Shown here in pieces: positions 25,226 through 33,043 of a stretch of DNA of 36,992 bases. The DNA comes from an uncultured Flavonifractor sp. (GTDB lineage Bacteria; Bacillota; Clostridia; Oscillospirales; Oscillospiraceae), in NCBI RefSeq assembly GCF_944387675.1, contig NZ_CALXFV010000008.1, forward strand, positions 1 through 36,992, read 5' to 3'. The notes under the pieces are model-generated. The model did not search any database, had not been told where the DNA came from, and saw only the letters and a program-made list of their open reading frames with translations. Position numbers and translations under genes: made by a program. How positions within the stretch are numbered: the first letter of the stretch is position 1; each line of letters begins with the position of its first letter.

Positions 25226-26659
25226 TTACGTCACCACGTCCGCTTCAATCATTTGGTTTTTAAAATCGAAGGTCACGCAGGTACCCCAGGACCCTGATTC
25301 GATGGTCAGCTTGCCCCGCAGCTTGTCCTTCACCAGCGTCTGCACAATGGACAGGCCCAACCGGCTGTGTTCCGTGCTCTGGCTGTCAAAGCCGTTTCCG
25401 TTGTCGCTGACCTGGAGGCTGGAGTAGAGCTCTCCTTTCTTCACCGCAATGGTGATCAGGCCGGTATTCCGGCCTTCAAAGGCGTATTTCAGCGAATTTT
25501 GCAGCAGCTCGTTGATGATGATGGCCACCGAGGTGGCCACATCCGAGTCCACCTGGAAGTCGTCCCCCTCCACCGCAATGGTAACCAGGCAGTGGGGGTT
25601 GGAAAAGTACCGCATGGTGTTGTTCTTGATGTTGTTGATGACCTCTCCGATCATCACCTCGTCCACTCCCACCTGAGCCAGCAGCTCGTGAGTGCTGGCG
25701 ATGGAGAGGATGCGGTTCATGCTCTCTCCCAGCACCTGGCGGGTCTCCTCGCTGTCGGTGCGCCGCATCTGCAGACGCAGCAGGCTGGCAATGGTCTGGA
25801 GGTTGTTTTTCACCCGGTGGTGGATCTCCTTGATGGCCACCGACTTGAGAATCAGGGCCTTCTCCTGCTCCCGCCGCCAGGTTTCGTCCCGAATGATGAG
25901 GGCAAACTCCATGCCCGGGGCATTGAGCTGCACCCGCTTGATGTTCAGCACGTGCCGCCCCACCGTGATCTCCACAAAGGAGTAGCCCGCCACCTCTTCC
26001 GGCGGCTCCTCCTGGGAGATCAGGCGGATGTTTTCATAGGTCTGGCCCAGCAGATCCTCCACATATCCCAGCTTCTGATAGAGATCCCGGGCCAGAGAGT
26101 TGCAGAAGGTGACCACCCCGCTGCGGTCCACCATTACCAGCGCCTCATCAATGCACTCGGTCAGCCAGTTGTTTTCCGACACCATGCGGGTGAGCACACT
26201 GGCAATGTTTTCGTAGCTCTTTTGGGAAAAGTGGATGCGCTCGCTCACCAGATGCTGCTCGTCCACCCGCTTCTCCCGGATCAGCACCCCGATGATCCGC
26301 CCGCCGTGGCGGATGGGTTCCACCGATTGAATGGTGCTGCCGTTCTCCTGGGTGGTGGCCTTCATCTGCTTGGTCCCCACCCCCAAACGAAAGGTGCGGG
26401 CCACCGCCGGTTCGTTCTCCGCCTTGGCCAGCAGGCCCACCACCGAGTTCTTGTAGGAGGACGGCACGTCCTCCGGCTTGGCCTCCGCCACCACGATGGC
26501 GTCCCCGTCCCGGCGGGGACAGTCGATAAAAATATCCGCGTCCTCCAGATTCGCCAGGGGCTGGAGAATGGCAGAGGTATGCTCAATGACCCGAATCTCC
26601 TCATCCGAGAGGTCCGTATGTTTTCTGCACAGCTCCCAAATGGTGTCCACGCCGCTCAC
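25226..26659 (-). CDS. eutW: EutW sensor histidine kinase
   Basis: A ~477-residue cytosolic sensor kinase paired with EutV; in Firmicutes it autophosphorylates in response to ethanolamine. The N-terminal part (about 1-140) is an HTH-free sensory region with SYKNSVVGLLAKAENEPAVARTF, followed by a PAS-like domain (ECIDEALVMVDRSGVVTFCN). The HisKA_2 box (IKEIHHRVKNNLQTIASLL) carries the phosphoacceptor His, and the ATPase domain has NELLQNSLKYAF and DNGNGF. No membrane segment is seen. It begins with GTG 26659, overlapping the eutV stop by 4 bases. Confidence 0.94.
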   Translation of the reverse strand: MSGVDTIWELCRKHTDLSDEEIRVIEHTSAILQPLANLEDADIFIDCPRRDGDAIVVAEAKPEDVPSSYKNSVVGLLAKAENEPAVARTFRLGVGTKQMKATTQENGSTIQSVEPIRHGGRIIGVLIREKRVDEQHLVSERIHFSQKSYENIASVLTRMVSENNWLTECIDEALVMVDRSGVVTFCNSLARDLYQKLGYVEDLLGQTYENIRLISQEEPPEEVAGYSFVEITVGRHVLNIKRVQLNAPGMEFALIIRDETWRREQEKALILKSVAIKEIHHRVKNNLQTIASLLRLQMRRTDSEETRQVLGESMNRILSIASTHELLAQVGVDEVMIGEVINNIKNNTMRYFSNPHCLVTIAVEGDDFQVDSDVATSVAIIINELLQNSLKYAFEGRNTGLITIAVKKGELYSSLQVSDNGNGFDSQSTEHSRLGLSIVQTLVKDKLRGKLTIESGSWGTCVTFDFKNQMIEADVVT

Positions 26660-27240
26660 CCGCCGTTTTTGACCAGTATAATCTCCGCCACCCGGCGCAT
26701 GGAGAGATGCTTGTCCAAACTCAGCTTCCGAATGTAGTCGTAGGCCTCCTGCTCGGTCATCCCCTGCTCCTGCATGATGATGCCCTTGGCCTTTTCAATC
26801 ACGCTCCGGCTCTCCAGCCGCTCGGAGACCTTTGCCATGTCCTTCCGCAGCCGCTTGAGTTCCCGGCTGCGGGCCACCGCCAGCTCAATGCTGGGTACCA
26901 GCGACTTCTCGTCTATGGGCTTGACCAGATATCCGCTGACCCCGTAGCCCTTGGCCTGCTCCACAAACTCCCGCTCACTGTATGCCGTGAGCATGATGAT
27001 GGTATCGGCCAGCTCCTCCTCATAGATGATTTTCGCTGCGGAAATACCGTCCAAAAACGGCATCTTGATATCCAAAATTACCAGATCCGGATGATACAGC
27101 TTGCATTGCTCCACCGCATCAAACCCGTCCGACACCTCCGAAAGCACGGTGTAGCCGCCCTCGGACAGCAGCTCCTTCAGATCCATTCTGCTGATCGGCT
27201 CGTCGTCGGCAATGACGACGGAAATTCCATCCTTTCCCAT
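26656..27240 (-). CDS. eutV: EutV response regulator with ANTAR RNA-binding domain
   Basis: A 194-residue response regulator: receiver domain (about 1-122) with the acidic pocket (IADDEP), phosphoacceptor Asp57 (VILDIKMP) and Lys in GYLVKPID, then a short coiled coil and ANTAR domain (about 133-190; VIEKAKGIIMQEQGMTEQEAYDYI). In Enterococcus and Listeria phosphorylated EutV binds dual hairpins in eut leaders and stops terminators forming. Candidate targets in this window are the eutG, eutS and eutA leaders. All catalytic residues needed for phosphorylation look intact, unlike in the NitR-like protein at 3703. Confidence 0.96.
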   Translation of the reverse strand: MGKDGISVVIADDEPISRMDLKELLSEGGYTVLSEVSDGFDAVEQCKLYHPDLVILDIKMPFLDGISAAKIIYEEELADTIIMLTAYSEREFVEQAKGYGVSGYLVKPIDEKSLVPSIELAVARSRELKRLRKDMAKVSERLESRSVIEKAKGIIMQEQGMTEQEAYDYIRKLSLDKHLSMRRVAEIILVKNGG

Positions 27241-27258
27241 CTGAGCACCCTTCCTGTC

Positions 27259-27708
27259 TTATTGGAAGCCCAACCGCCGAACCAGATCATCCACTCCTTC
27301 GCCGGTTACGCCGCTGACAACATAGATCTCCTCGGCCCCGGCAATGTTCAGATATTTCTTCGCCCGCGCAAGCTGCTCCTGGGTGGCCAGGTCCGACTTC
27401 GTCACCACACCGACGCAGGGCTTGGCAAAGGTGCTGCTGTACGCAGGGGGAAACATGCTCCCGGGCTCCGTGGCGTCCTGCACCAGCACAATAATGTCCG
27501 CGTCGGCGGCGGTGACCATCAGGGCGCCCCGGAAATAGCGCCGCTCCAAATATTCGCCCGGCGTATCAATCATCGTTTCGTTCAGAATCTGTACGGTTTG
27601 AGTCTTGTGGTACTTAAGCTCCTCGTTCGCCATCCGCTGGCACAGCGTGGTCTTGCCCGCCGTGGACCGGCCGATGAGAATGATGCGGGGACTGTGCTGT
27701 TCCTTCAT
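27259..27708 (-). CDS. eutP: EutP, P-loop protein of ethanolamine utilisation
   Basis: A ~149-residue small GTPase-fold protein. The P-loop (GRSTAGKTT), a switch-like DTPGEY and a TKSD specificity motif are visible. EutP in Salmonella has been reported to act as an acetate kinase; its role in Firmicutes is unproven. ATG 27708 (MKEQHSPR) lies only 4 bases after the eutS stop; the weak Shine-Dalgarno (AGG) suggests translational coupling to eutS. An in-frame start farther upstream would overlap eutS and is rejected. Confidence 0.9.
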   Translation of the reverse strand: MKEQHSPRIILIGRSTAGKTTLCQRMANEELKYHKTQTVQILNETMIDTPGEYLERRYFRGALMVTAADADIIVLVQDATEPGSMFPPAYSSTFAKPCVGVVTKSDLATQEQLARAKKYLNIAGAEEIYVVSGVTGEGVDDLVRRLGFQ

Positions 27709-27712
27709 AAAC

Positions 27713-28066
27713 CTATGTTTTGGTGATGGGCGCGGATGCAAAGCCCATCATACCGCAAAGCGTGTTCATAACCTCCGTCAGTGCCGCCTGGACCGCCGCC
27801 ACGTCGCCCGTAATGACCAGGGAACCGTTAAACCGGTCCACAAAGCCGATCTTGACATCCGCAGCCTTGGTGGCCACATCCGCCGCAATCATGGCAGCCT
27901 CGCTGGGAGTGATGGTAAAAATCCCAATGGCTCCGCCCCCGTCGATCAGACCCAGCTTGGCGTAAAGGTCCTCCACCGGATTGGCAATCACATGGGCCAG
28001 CGTGACCTGCTTGCCAGGTACGAATTCCTGTATGATGCGCTGTTTCTCGTCCAGCTCAATCAACAA
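27713..28066 (-). CDS. eutS: EutS shell protein
   Basis: A 117-residue BMC protein of the EutS/PduU type, with the extra N-terminal beta-barrel segment ([19 protein letters not shown]) and permuted BMC fold. It forms hexamers thought to be located at bends in the shell. The BMC core is clear ([38 protein letters not shown]). Translation starts at a TTG (28066) preceded by AGGAGGG. The gene has its own leader with a terminator, so shell production may be tuned separately from eutG. Confidence 0.93.
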   Translation of the reverse strand: MLIELDEKQRIIQEFVPGKQVTLAHVIANPVEDLYAKLGLIDGGGAIGIFTITPSEAAMIAADVATKAADVKIGFVDRFNGSLVITGDVAAVQAALTEVMNTLCGMMGFASAPITKT

Positions 28067-28179
28067 AACACCCTCCTAACCGCCCAAGGCCATGATCGCT
28101 CCCCAAAGGGCGCCCCGGTGTCCTCCACGTGCAGGCGCCTCCTCCGGCGCCGGAACACAACAGCCAGCCCACAAAGCAT

Positions 28180-28244
28180 AAAAAGGCCCCTAGAATTTCT
28201 TGAATCGGTCATCCTTGAAATTCCAGGAGCTCCATCGCTCTGGG
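28180..28244 (-). terminator. eutS leader terminator with overlapping candidate ANTAR hairpin
   Basis: On the minus strand a 14-bp stem (5' arm 28217-28230, 3' arm 28186-28199, including two G-U type pairs) with a 17-base loop is followed by CTTTTTATG, a strong intrinsic terminator. Overlapping its 5' arm is a smaller hairpin (28223-28244) with stem GAGC/GCTC, extended by CCA/TGG after a bulge, and a six-base loop GATGGA. The two cannot form together. A further 7-bp stem (28253-28281) lies upstream, but has no six-base loop. No clear separate promoter was found. Confidence 0.7.
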
Positions 28245-28393
28245 TATACTGCGTACCGGATCCTAACGGCGCACCCGGTACCCGGCTGGGAGTTTCCACC
28301 AATTTACCCTACATTTTTGGTCATTTTACCATAAAAACCCCAATTTGTCAATGGCAAATCGAGCGGAATCGTCAATTCCGCCTGTTATTCCCC

Positions 28394-29527
28394 TCAGGGC
28401 AGCTTCCCCGTATAGGCCTTCCGGTACAGCTGTACCACATCCGCCACGGTACAGGGCTTTGGATTGGTGGCGGTACAGCGGTCGGCCACGGCGGCCTGGG
28501 CCATTTCCTCCACCGCCGCCTCAAATTCGGAGGCAGTTACGCCGGCGGCCTGGATGGTGGAGGGGACGTTCAGCTTCTCCACATACCGCCGGGCGGTGCG
28601 GATGAGGTTGAGGGCGCTCTGGCGGATACTGCCGCTCTCCAGTCCCAGCAGGCGGGAGATCTGGGCGTATCGCTTGGCGGTAACCGTCAGTGTCTCGGAG
28701 CAGCCGGCGTTGAAACTCATCACATAGGGCAGCAAAATACCGTTGGCCCGGCCGTGGGGGATATGGAAGCGGGCGCCCAGGGCGTGCGCCATGCCGTGGT
28801 TCAGGCCCAGGCCGGCGTTGGAAAAGGCCACGCCGGCCAGGCAGGATGCGTTGTGCATCCCCTGCCGGGCCACCAGATCCTCGGGGTGCTGATAGGCGTT
28901 GAGCAGGTGGCGGCGCACCAGCTTAATGGCCTTCTCCGCCGCCGCATCGGTAAAGTCGTTGGCTGCGGTACATACAAAGGCCTCCACCGCGTGGGTGAAT
29001 ACGTCCAGTCCGGTGTCCGCAGTAATGGCCGGCGGCACACTGGCGGTGAGCCGGGCGTCCAGCACCGCCACATCGGGCAGCAGGCTGTCGTCAATCAGGG
29101 GGTACTTGACCTCCTTCTCCCGGTCGGTAATGACGGCGAAGCGGCTCACCTCCGAACCGGTGCCGCTGGTGGTTGGAATGGCCACAAACAGGCAATCCCG
29201 CATGTCCCGGGTCTTGGCGGCAAAGTACACGATGGCCTTGGCCGCGTCAATGGCCGAGCCGCCACCGAAGGCGATGACACAGTCCGGCCCGAACTGCTGG
29301 ATGATACTGACTCCCTTGGTCACGGTGGCCACATCGGGATCGGCCTGCACGTCGCTGAACACCTGCCACTGGGCGCCCACCTGATCCAGCGCGTCGGTCA
29401 CATAGCGCACCCGGCCGCTCTCGGCCATAAACCGGTCGGTAACCACAAAGCCCCGGTGGACCTGATGGGCCAGCTCTTCCAGTCCATTTCCGGTCATGAT
29501 CTTGGTTCTGACGCTGAAAACCTCCAT
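28394..29527 (-). CDS. eutG: Iron-containing alcohol dehydrogenase (EutG-like)
   Basis: A ~377-residue group III (iron-dependent) alcohol dehydrogenase. It would reduce acetaldehyde to ethanol and recycle NADH for EutE. Visible are the nucleotide-binding GGGSAIDAAKAI motif, the TTSGTGSEVS segment, and the histidine-containing metal site (GLNHGMAHALGARFHIPHG). The ATG at 29527 (MEVFSVRT) follows AAGGAGCGGGGTT; upstream codons belong to the leader. It is the first gene of the eut locus, with its own promoter and attenuator; assignment as EutG rests on location, since PduQ and general Fe-ADHs look similar. Confidence 0.9.
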   Translation of the reverse strand: MEVFSVRTKIMTGNGLEELAHQVHRGFVVTDRFMAESGRVRYVTDALDQVGAQWQVFSDVQADPDVATVTKGVSIIQQFGPDCVIAFGGGSAIDAAKAIVYFAAKTRDMRDCLFVAIPTTSGTGSEVSRFAVITDREKEVKYPLIDDSLLPDVAVLDARLTASVPPAITADTGLDVFTHAVEAFVCTAANDFTDAAAEKAIKLVRRHLLNAYQHPEDLVARQGMHNASCLAGVAFSNAGLGLNHGMAHALGARFHIPHGRANGILLPYVMSFNAGCSETLTVTAKRYAQISRLLGLESGSIRQSALNLIRTARRYVEKLNVPSTIQAAGVTASEFEAAVEEMAQAAVADRCTATNPKPCTVADVVQLYRKAYTGKLP

Positions 29528-29542
29528 AACCCCGCTCCTTCC

Positions 29543-29615
29543 CGAAAAAACATAAGGCAGCACCCTGAACTTCCGTTCAGGATGCTGCCTCGCATCCAGC
29601 GCTATCGGTGCGCTG
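29543..29615 (-). promoter_or_regulatory. eutG leader: candidate dual-hairpin ANTAR site and terminator
   Basis: On the minus strand, in order: a 6-bp hairpin CAGCGC/GCGCTG (29597-29615) with a seven-base loop ACCGATA; a 6-bp hairpin GGATGC/GCATCC (29580-29597) with six-base loop GAGGCA; and a 15-bp terminator stem (29556-29589, loop GGAA) followed by TTATGTTTTTTC. The second hairpin overlaps the terminator's 5' arm by ten bases, so they exclude each other, the layout expected of EutV antitermination. Loop bases only partly match the A1/G4 consensus. Confidence 0.7.
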
Positions 29616-29632
29616 CACCGCACACCTCATCG

Positions 29633-29666
29633 CTTATAGCTTACCGTTTCCACCGGCCCCTGTCAA
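29633..29666 (-). promoter_or_regulatory. Promoter for eutG and probably the whole eut locus
   Basis: On the minus strand a perfect TTGACA (29661-29666) is followed after 17 bases by TAAGCT (29638-29643); TATAAG (29633-29638) is a better hexamer but lies 22 bases away. The -35 is convincing, the -10 is uncertain. Confidence 0.55.
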
Positions 29667-29696
29667 GTTTTTTATACGCACCATTCTGGAAAACGG

Positions 29697-29725
29697 TTGA
29701 CATTTTCCGGAATGGCTGACATAAT
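29697..29725 (+). promoter_or_regulatory. Promoter of the Eis-like acetyltransferase gene
   Basis: TTGACA (29697-29702), 17-base spacer and CATAAT (29720-29725). It is divergent from the eutG promoter, with the -35 boxes about 30 bases apart. A 10-bp hairpin (about 29778-29800) lies in the untranslated leader. Confidence 0.75.
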
Positions 29726-29824
29726 GACCTCGTCAAAGCAGGTGCGCTGACACGCGGAGGCTTCCCCCCTCCGCCCGCCCCGCCGTCCACCGGACGGCGG
29801 GTGTGCAGAAAGGAACAACCGAAC

Positions 29825-31057
29825 ATGGATGTCAGATTCGTTCTCCCCTCCGAGGTGGGGCAGCTGGCCAGGAACGTGGTCACCTCGTTCCCGTCCAAGA
29901 CGCCGGCGGCCCTGCTGGAGAATATGGAAGGCGAACTGTACCGTCCGGACGAGGGACGCTACCTCGGCTGTTTTGATGACGGCGGAACCCTGCTGGGCTC
30001 CGTGCTGATGATGGATTTCACCCTCAACGTCAGAGGTGTGAGGATGCCCATGGGCGCTGCGGCCTATGTCTCCGCCAATTTTCTTCACAAGAAGGAGCGG
30101 GTGGCCTGCACGCTGCTCAAGGTGCTGATGCGGTACTATGCCGAGCTGGGAACCCCCATCGGCTGCCTCCATCCCTTCAACCCCGCCTTTTACCGCAGCA
30201 TGGGCTACGGCTATGGCAACGAGTATGTTCTCTACCAGCCCAAGCCCTGCTATATCCGCTCCTTCGGGGACAAGTCCGGCCTGTCCTATGCCGGCGAGGC
30301 CGACCGCCCCGCCGTTCTGGACCTTTACCGCCGGTGGGCGGAGCGCACCCATGGCGCCACCCTCCATCCCTATATGGACCCGCACCGGATTTTCGACGCC
30401 CCCTACGTGGTGGTCTGCCGCAGGGCGGGCCGGCTCACCGGCTACCTCACCTTCTCCTTCGTGGAGGTGGACCACTATACCGACATGTACCATGACCTGA
30501 TGGTACATGAGATGATCTATGAGGACATGGATACCCTGCGGCAGTTCATGACTTTCTTCGCCTCCCAGGTGGACCAGATTGAGCGGGTGCGCATCCTGTC
30601 CGCCGATGAGCATCTCCACATGATGTTCACCAACCCAGACACCGGGGAAAACCGCGCCCATGACGGGTGTATCCACGAAATCGGGCGGCGTACCATGGGC
30701 TATATGGTCCGTCTTTTTGACGTGGCTGGCTATTTTCGGGTGCAGAATCACTGTCAGCGCCCTGTGAGCAGGCCATTTGTGCTGGCCCTCCAGGTGGCTG
30801 ACGACTTTATACCCTTCAACAACCGCACCTTCCTTCTGGAGATTGCGGGGACCCAGGTCGCGCTGATTGAGCATGCTCAGCCGGATGTCACCCTGTCCCT
30901 GGGAATTTCCACCCTGTCCTCGGTGGTGATGGGGGCCTACTCTCTCCAGCAGGCGGTGGATTTCGCCCTGGCCGAGCTGTCCGATCCGGCCTTCCTGCCC
31001 GACTTGCAGGCCGCCATCGGCTGGGACACAAAGCCGGTCAATGTGACCTATTTCTAG
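29825..31057 (+). CDS. Eis-like GNAT acetyltransferase with C-terminal SCP2-type domain
   Basis: A 410-residue protein with the Eis plan: an N-terminal GNAT domain (about 1-140), a second GNAT-like domain (about 150-280) and a C-terminal sterol-carrier-like domain (about 300-400). The segment CLHPFNPAFYRSMGYGYGNEYVLY is characteristic. In the first domain the usual R-x-x-G-x-G/A acetyl-CoA loop reads KKERVACT, so the motif is degenerate and activity is uncertain. Family members acetylate amines, including aminoglycosides, but a substrate cannot be assigned here. It has its own promoter at 29697 and terminates at the bidirectional hairpin at 31079. ATG 29825 has AAAGGA upstream. Confidence 0.85.
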   Translation: MDVRFVLPSEVGQLARNVVTSFPSKTPAALLENMEGELYRPDEGRYLGCFDDGGTLLGSVLMMDFTLNVRGVRMPMGAAAYVSANFLHKKERVACTLLKVLMRYYAELGTPIGCLHPFNPAFYRSMGYGYGNEYVLYQPKPCYIRSFGDKSGLSYAGEADRPAVLDLYRRWAERTHGATLHPYMDPHRIFDAPYVVVCRRAGRLTGYLTFSFVEVDHYTDMYHDLMVHEMIYEDMDTLRQFMTFFASQVDQIERVRILSADEHLHMMFTNPDTGENRAHDGCIHEIGRRTMGYMVRLFDVAGYFRVQNHCQRPVSRPFVLALQVADDFIPFNNRTFLLEIAGTQVALIEHAQPDVTLSLGISTLSSVVMGAYSLQQAVDFALAELSDPAFLPDLQAAIGWDTKPVNVTYF

Positions 31058-31078
31058 CGATTTATGGAAAAAAATGAA

Positions 31079-31114
31079 GCTGCCGCGGATCCGGAATCCG
31101 CGGCAGCTTTTTTT
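31079..31114. terminator. Bidirectional terminator
   Basis: A 12-bp perfect stem (31079-31090 with 31096-31107), loop CCGGA. It is followed by seven T on the plus strand, and by TTCATTTTTTT on the minus strand, so it serves both convergent genes. Confidence 0.92.
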
Positions 31115-31119
31115 GCCGG

Positions 31120-32490
31120 TTACTTTCCCGCGCAGGCGGTGCAGCCACCGCAGCCGGGGTGGCTCTGGCTCCACAGCTTCTCGGCAGTGGAAGTCCAGTT
31201 GTCAGCATAGGGATGAGTCTTGGCCGTGAGATGCTCCACCGTCTCGGGAGACTGGGGGTCTGTGGAGTGGGCGCCGGTCTCATGAACCATTCGCTCAATG
31301 CACTGGGGATTTTCCAGCATGGGACAGGGCTGGAGCATATTCTCGTTGAAGGGCTGCCCGTTGTGGTAGGCCATAAACAGGGGGGAGCGCAGGCAGTCCA
31401 GCAGACTCTTTTCCCGGATATTGGAGTCGGAGTAGTGAATGAACACGCAGGGGTCCACGTCGCCGTTGGCATTGATGTGCAGATAGCGCCGGCCGCCGGC
31501 AATGCAGCCGCCCACATACTCGGCGTCATTCTGGAAGTCCATGGAAAAGATGCCCTTGGTCTGGCGCATGGCCCGGATGCGGTGGTAAATCTCCTCCCGC
31601 TGCTCAGGCGTGGGCATCAGCTCCGGCGCGGCGTCGTTGCCCACGGGCATGTAGTGGAAGAACCAGATGAAATAGGCCCCCAGATCCATGATCTTGTCGT
31701 AAAATTCCTCGCTGGTGATGTCCTTGTAGTTGACGCTGGTGTAGCAGGTGGAGATGCCGAAGGGCAGCTTGTGACGCTTCAGCAGAGCCATGGCATCGGT
31801 GACCTTTTTGTAGATTCCATCGCCCCGGCGGGAGTCGTTGGCCTCCTCAAAGCCCTCCAGACTGATGGCGGGAATGAAGTTGCCCACCCGAAGCAGATCC
31901 TGGCAGAAGGCCTCGTCAATCAGAGTGGCGTTGGTAAAGGAGAGGAATGCCACATCATTGTGCTTCTCGCACAGGGCAATCAGGTCCTTCTTCCGCACCA
32001 GCGGCTCGCCGCCAGTGTAGATATACATATAGATCCCCAGTTCCTTACCCTGGGTGATGATGGAGTCAATCTCATCAAAGCTCAGATTCAGCTTATTGCC
32101 GTATTCCGCCGCCCAGCAGCCGGTGCAGTGCAGGTTGCAGGCGGAGGTGGGGTCCAGTAGGATGGCCCAGGGGATGTTGCAGCCGTACTTTTTCCGGCAT
32201 TCCTCCTGCTTGGGCCAGCCCACCAGGTTGGCGTTGACAAAGAAGTTGTTGAACACCGTCTTGAGTACATTGGAGTCGGTCTGGGTCCACACCTTTTCAA
32301 TCAGCTGGTGCCAGCAGGAGTCCTCATCCTTGATGACCTGATCAAACATGGAGCGCTGGAGCGCCAGCGTGTCCCCCGCGAACTTGTTTACCAGGTCCAT
32401 GACCTTGCTCATGTTGTTCATGGGGTCTTTGTCCAGATAATCAAATACCTTAGCCAGGCCATAGCGCTTCAAACTGTCAGGAATCTTCAT
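31120..32490 (-). CDS. Radical SAM protein of unknown function
   Basis: A 456-residue radical SAM enzyme. The cluster motif is CNLHCTGC (residues near 117-124) after an N-terminal ~110-residue helical region; the SAM-binding glycine motif is YTGGEPL. A second set of cysteines lies in the C-terminal part (CIAGG..., DPCVFIHYSDSN, PCPMLENPQC), as in SPASM-type auxiliary cluster domains. The last residues (HPGCGGCTACAGK) form a C-x2-C-x2-C tail. No peptide substrate gene was recognised alongside. The gene stands alone, with its own promoter and shared terminator. Its reaction cannot be assigned from sequence. Confidence 0.85.
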   Translation of the reverse strand: MKIPDSLKRYGLAKVFDYLDKDPMNNMSKVMDLVNKFAGDTLALQRSMFDQVIKDEDSCWHQLIEKVWTQTDSNVLKTVFNNFFVNANLVGWPKQEECRKKYGCNIPWAILLDPTSACNLHCTGCWAAEYGNKLNLSFDEIDSIITQGKELGIYMYIYTGGEPLVRKKDLIALCEKHNDVAFLSFTNATLIDEAFCQDLLRVGNFIPAISLEGFEEANDSRRGDGIYKKVTDAMALLKRHKLPFGISTCYTSVNYKDITSEEFYDKIMDLGAYFIWFFHYMPVGNDAAPELMPTPEQREEIYHRIRAMRQTKGIFSMDFQNDAEYVGGCIAGGRRYLHINANGDVDPCVFIHYSDSNIREKSLLDCLRSPLFMAYHNGQPFNENMLQPCPMLENPQCIERMVHETGAHSTDPQSPETVEHLTAKTHPYADNWTSTAEKLWSQSHPGCGGCTACAGK

Positions 32491-32505
32491 GACGCTTCCC
32501 CTTTC

Positions 32506-32535
32506 ATCTTATCTAAATCCTATTTGAATTGTCAA
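32506..32535 (-). promoter_or_regulatory. Promoter of the radical SAM gene
   Basis: On the minus strand TTGACA (32530-32535), an 18-base spacer and TAAGAT (32506-32511), just ahead of AAAGGGGA and the start codon. The remaining part of the 32536-32712 gap is AT-rich and shows nothing else I can name. Confidence 0.65.
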
Positions 32536-32712
32536 CATGATACCGCCCTTTCCAGAAAAGGAAAATAGACAAATCCCCTCTCCTGTCCAAACTCTGGACA
32601 AAAACGGCAGTTTGCTTAAATTTTACGCGGACATTCCCTTAAACTTTCTGCAATTTTGACCATTGCTATTCATGGTTATTAAAACCACATCCTGCATTTC
32701 GCCCCGTGCGCA

Positions 32713-32755
32713 GCCAAAAACAGCCGCCGGCCCCCCTATCCGAGAGGCCGGCGGC
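32713..32755 (-). terminator. Terminator of the small membrane protein gene
   Basis: A 10-bp GC stem (32723-32732 with 32746-32755) is followed on the minus strand by TGTTTTTGG. Confidence 0.8.
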
Positions 32756-32769
32756 CTGCTTTTCTGACC

Positions 32770-32955
32770 TTACAGCAGGGTAATTCCCTTGATGATCATG
32801 GCGATTCCGCCGACGAGCAGCACTATGCCGCCCACCTTGGTGGTCACCGGGGAGCGCATGCCCCGGAACACCTCGTGCAGCTTCTCATAGGGCATCAGGA
32901 CGAAAAACGCCCCCAGTACCGCCAGGAGAATTCCCACCGAGAGATAGCCTGACAT
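32770..32955 (-). CDS. Small two-helix membrane protein
   Basis: A 61-residue hypothetical protein with two hydrophobic helices (about 5-22, LSVGILLAVLGAFFVLM, and 42-58, VGGIVLLVGGIAMIIKG) separated by a charged loop (YEKLHEVFRGMRSPVTTK). The family is not known to me. It looks real because it has a good promoter (TTGCAA and TACAAT, 17-base spacing), a following terminator, and unbiased coding composition. ATG 32955 has only a modest GAGG near it. It is divergent from the Crp/Fnr gene. Confidence 0.65.
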   Translation of the reverse strand: MSGYLSVGILLAVLGAFFVLMPYEKLHEVFRGMRSPVTTKVGGIVLLVGGIAMIIKGITLL

Positions 32956-32987
32956 GTCCTCACCGCCCTTTCTTTCCCATTTTTTCT

Positions 32988-33039
32988 ATTGTAGCAGGTG
33001 GGACTTTCCATTGCAACCCCCGCCGGACCGTGATACACT
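32988..33039. promoter_or_regulatory. Overlapping divergent promoters sharing one -35 hexamer
   Basis: TTGCAA at 33011-33016 is its own reverse complement. On the plus strand it lies 17 bases from TACACT (33034-33039, with an upstream TGA extending the -10). On the minus strand it lies 17 bases from TACAAT (32988-32993). Only one RNA polymerase can use the box at a time. Confidence 0.75.
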
Positions 33040-33043
33040 GGAC

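Noticed and set aside
27605-29719. 704-codon plus-strand frame across eutP, eutS and eutG
   Set aside because: It runs antisense through three recognised genes and their leaders, with no family features.
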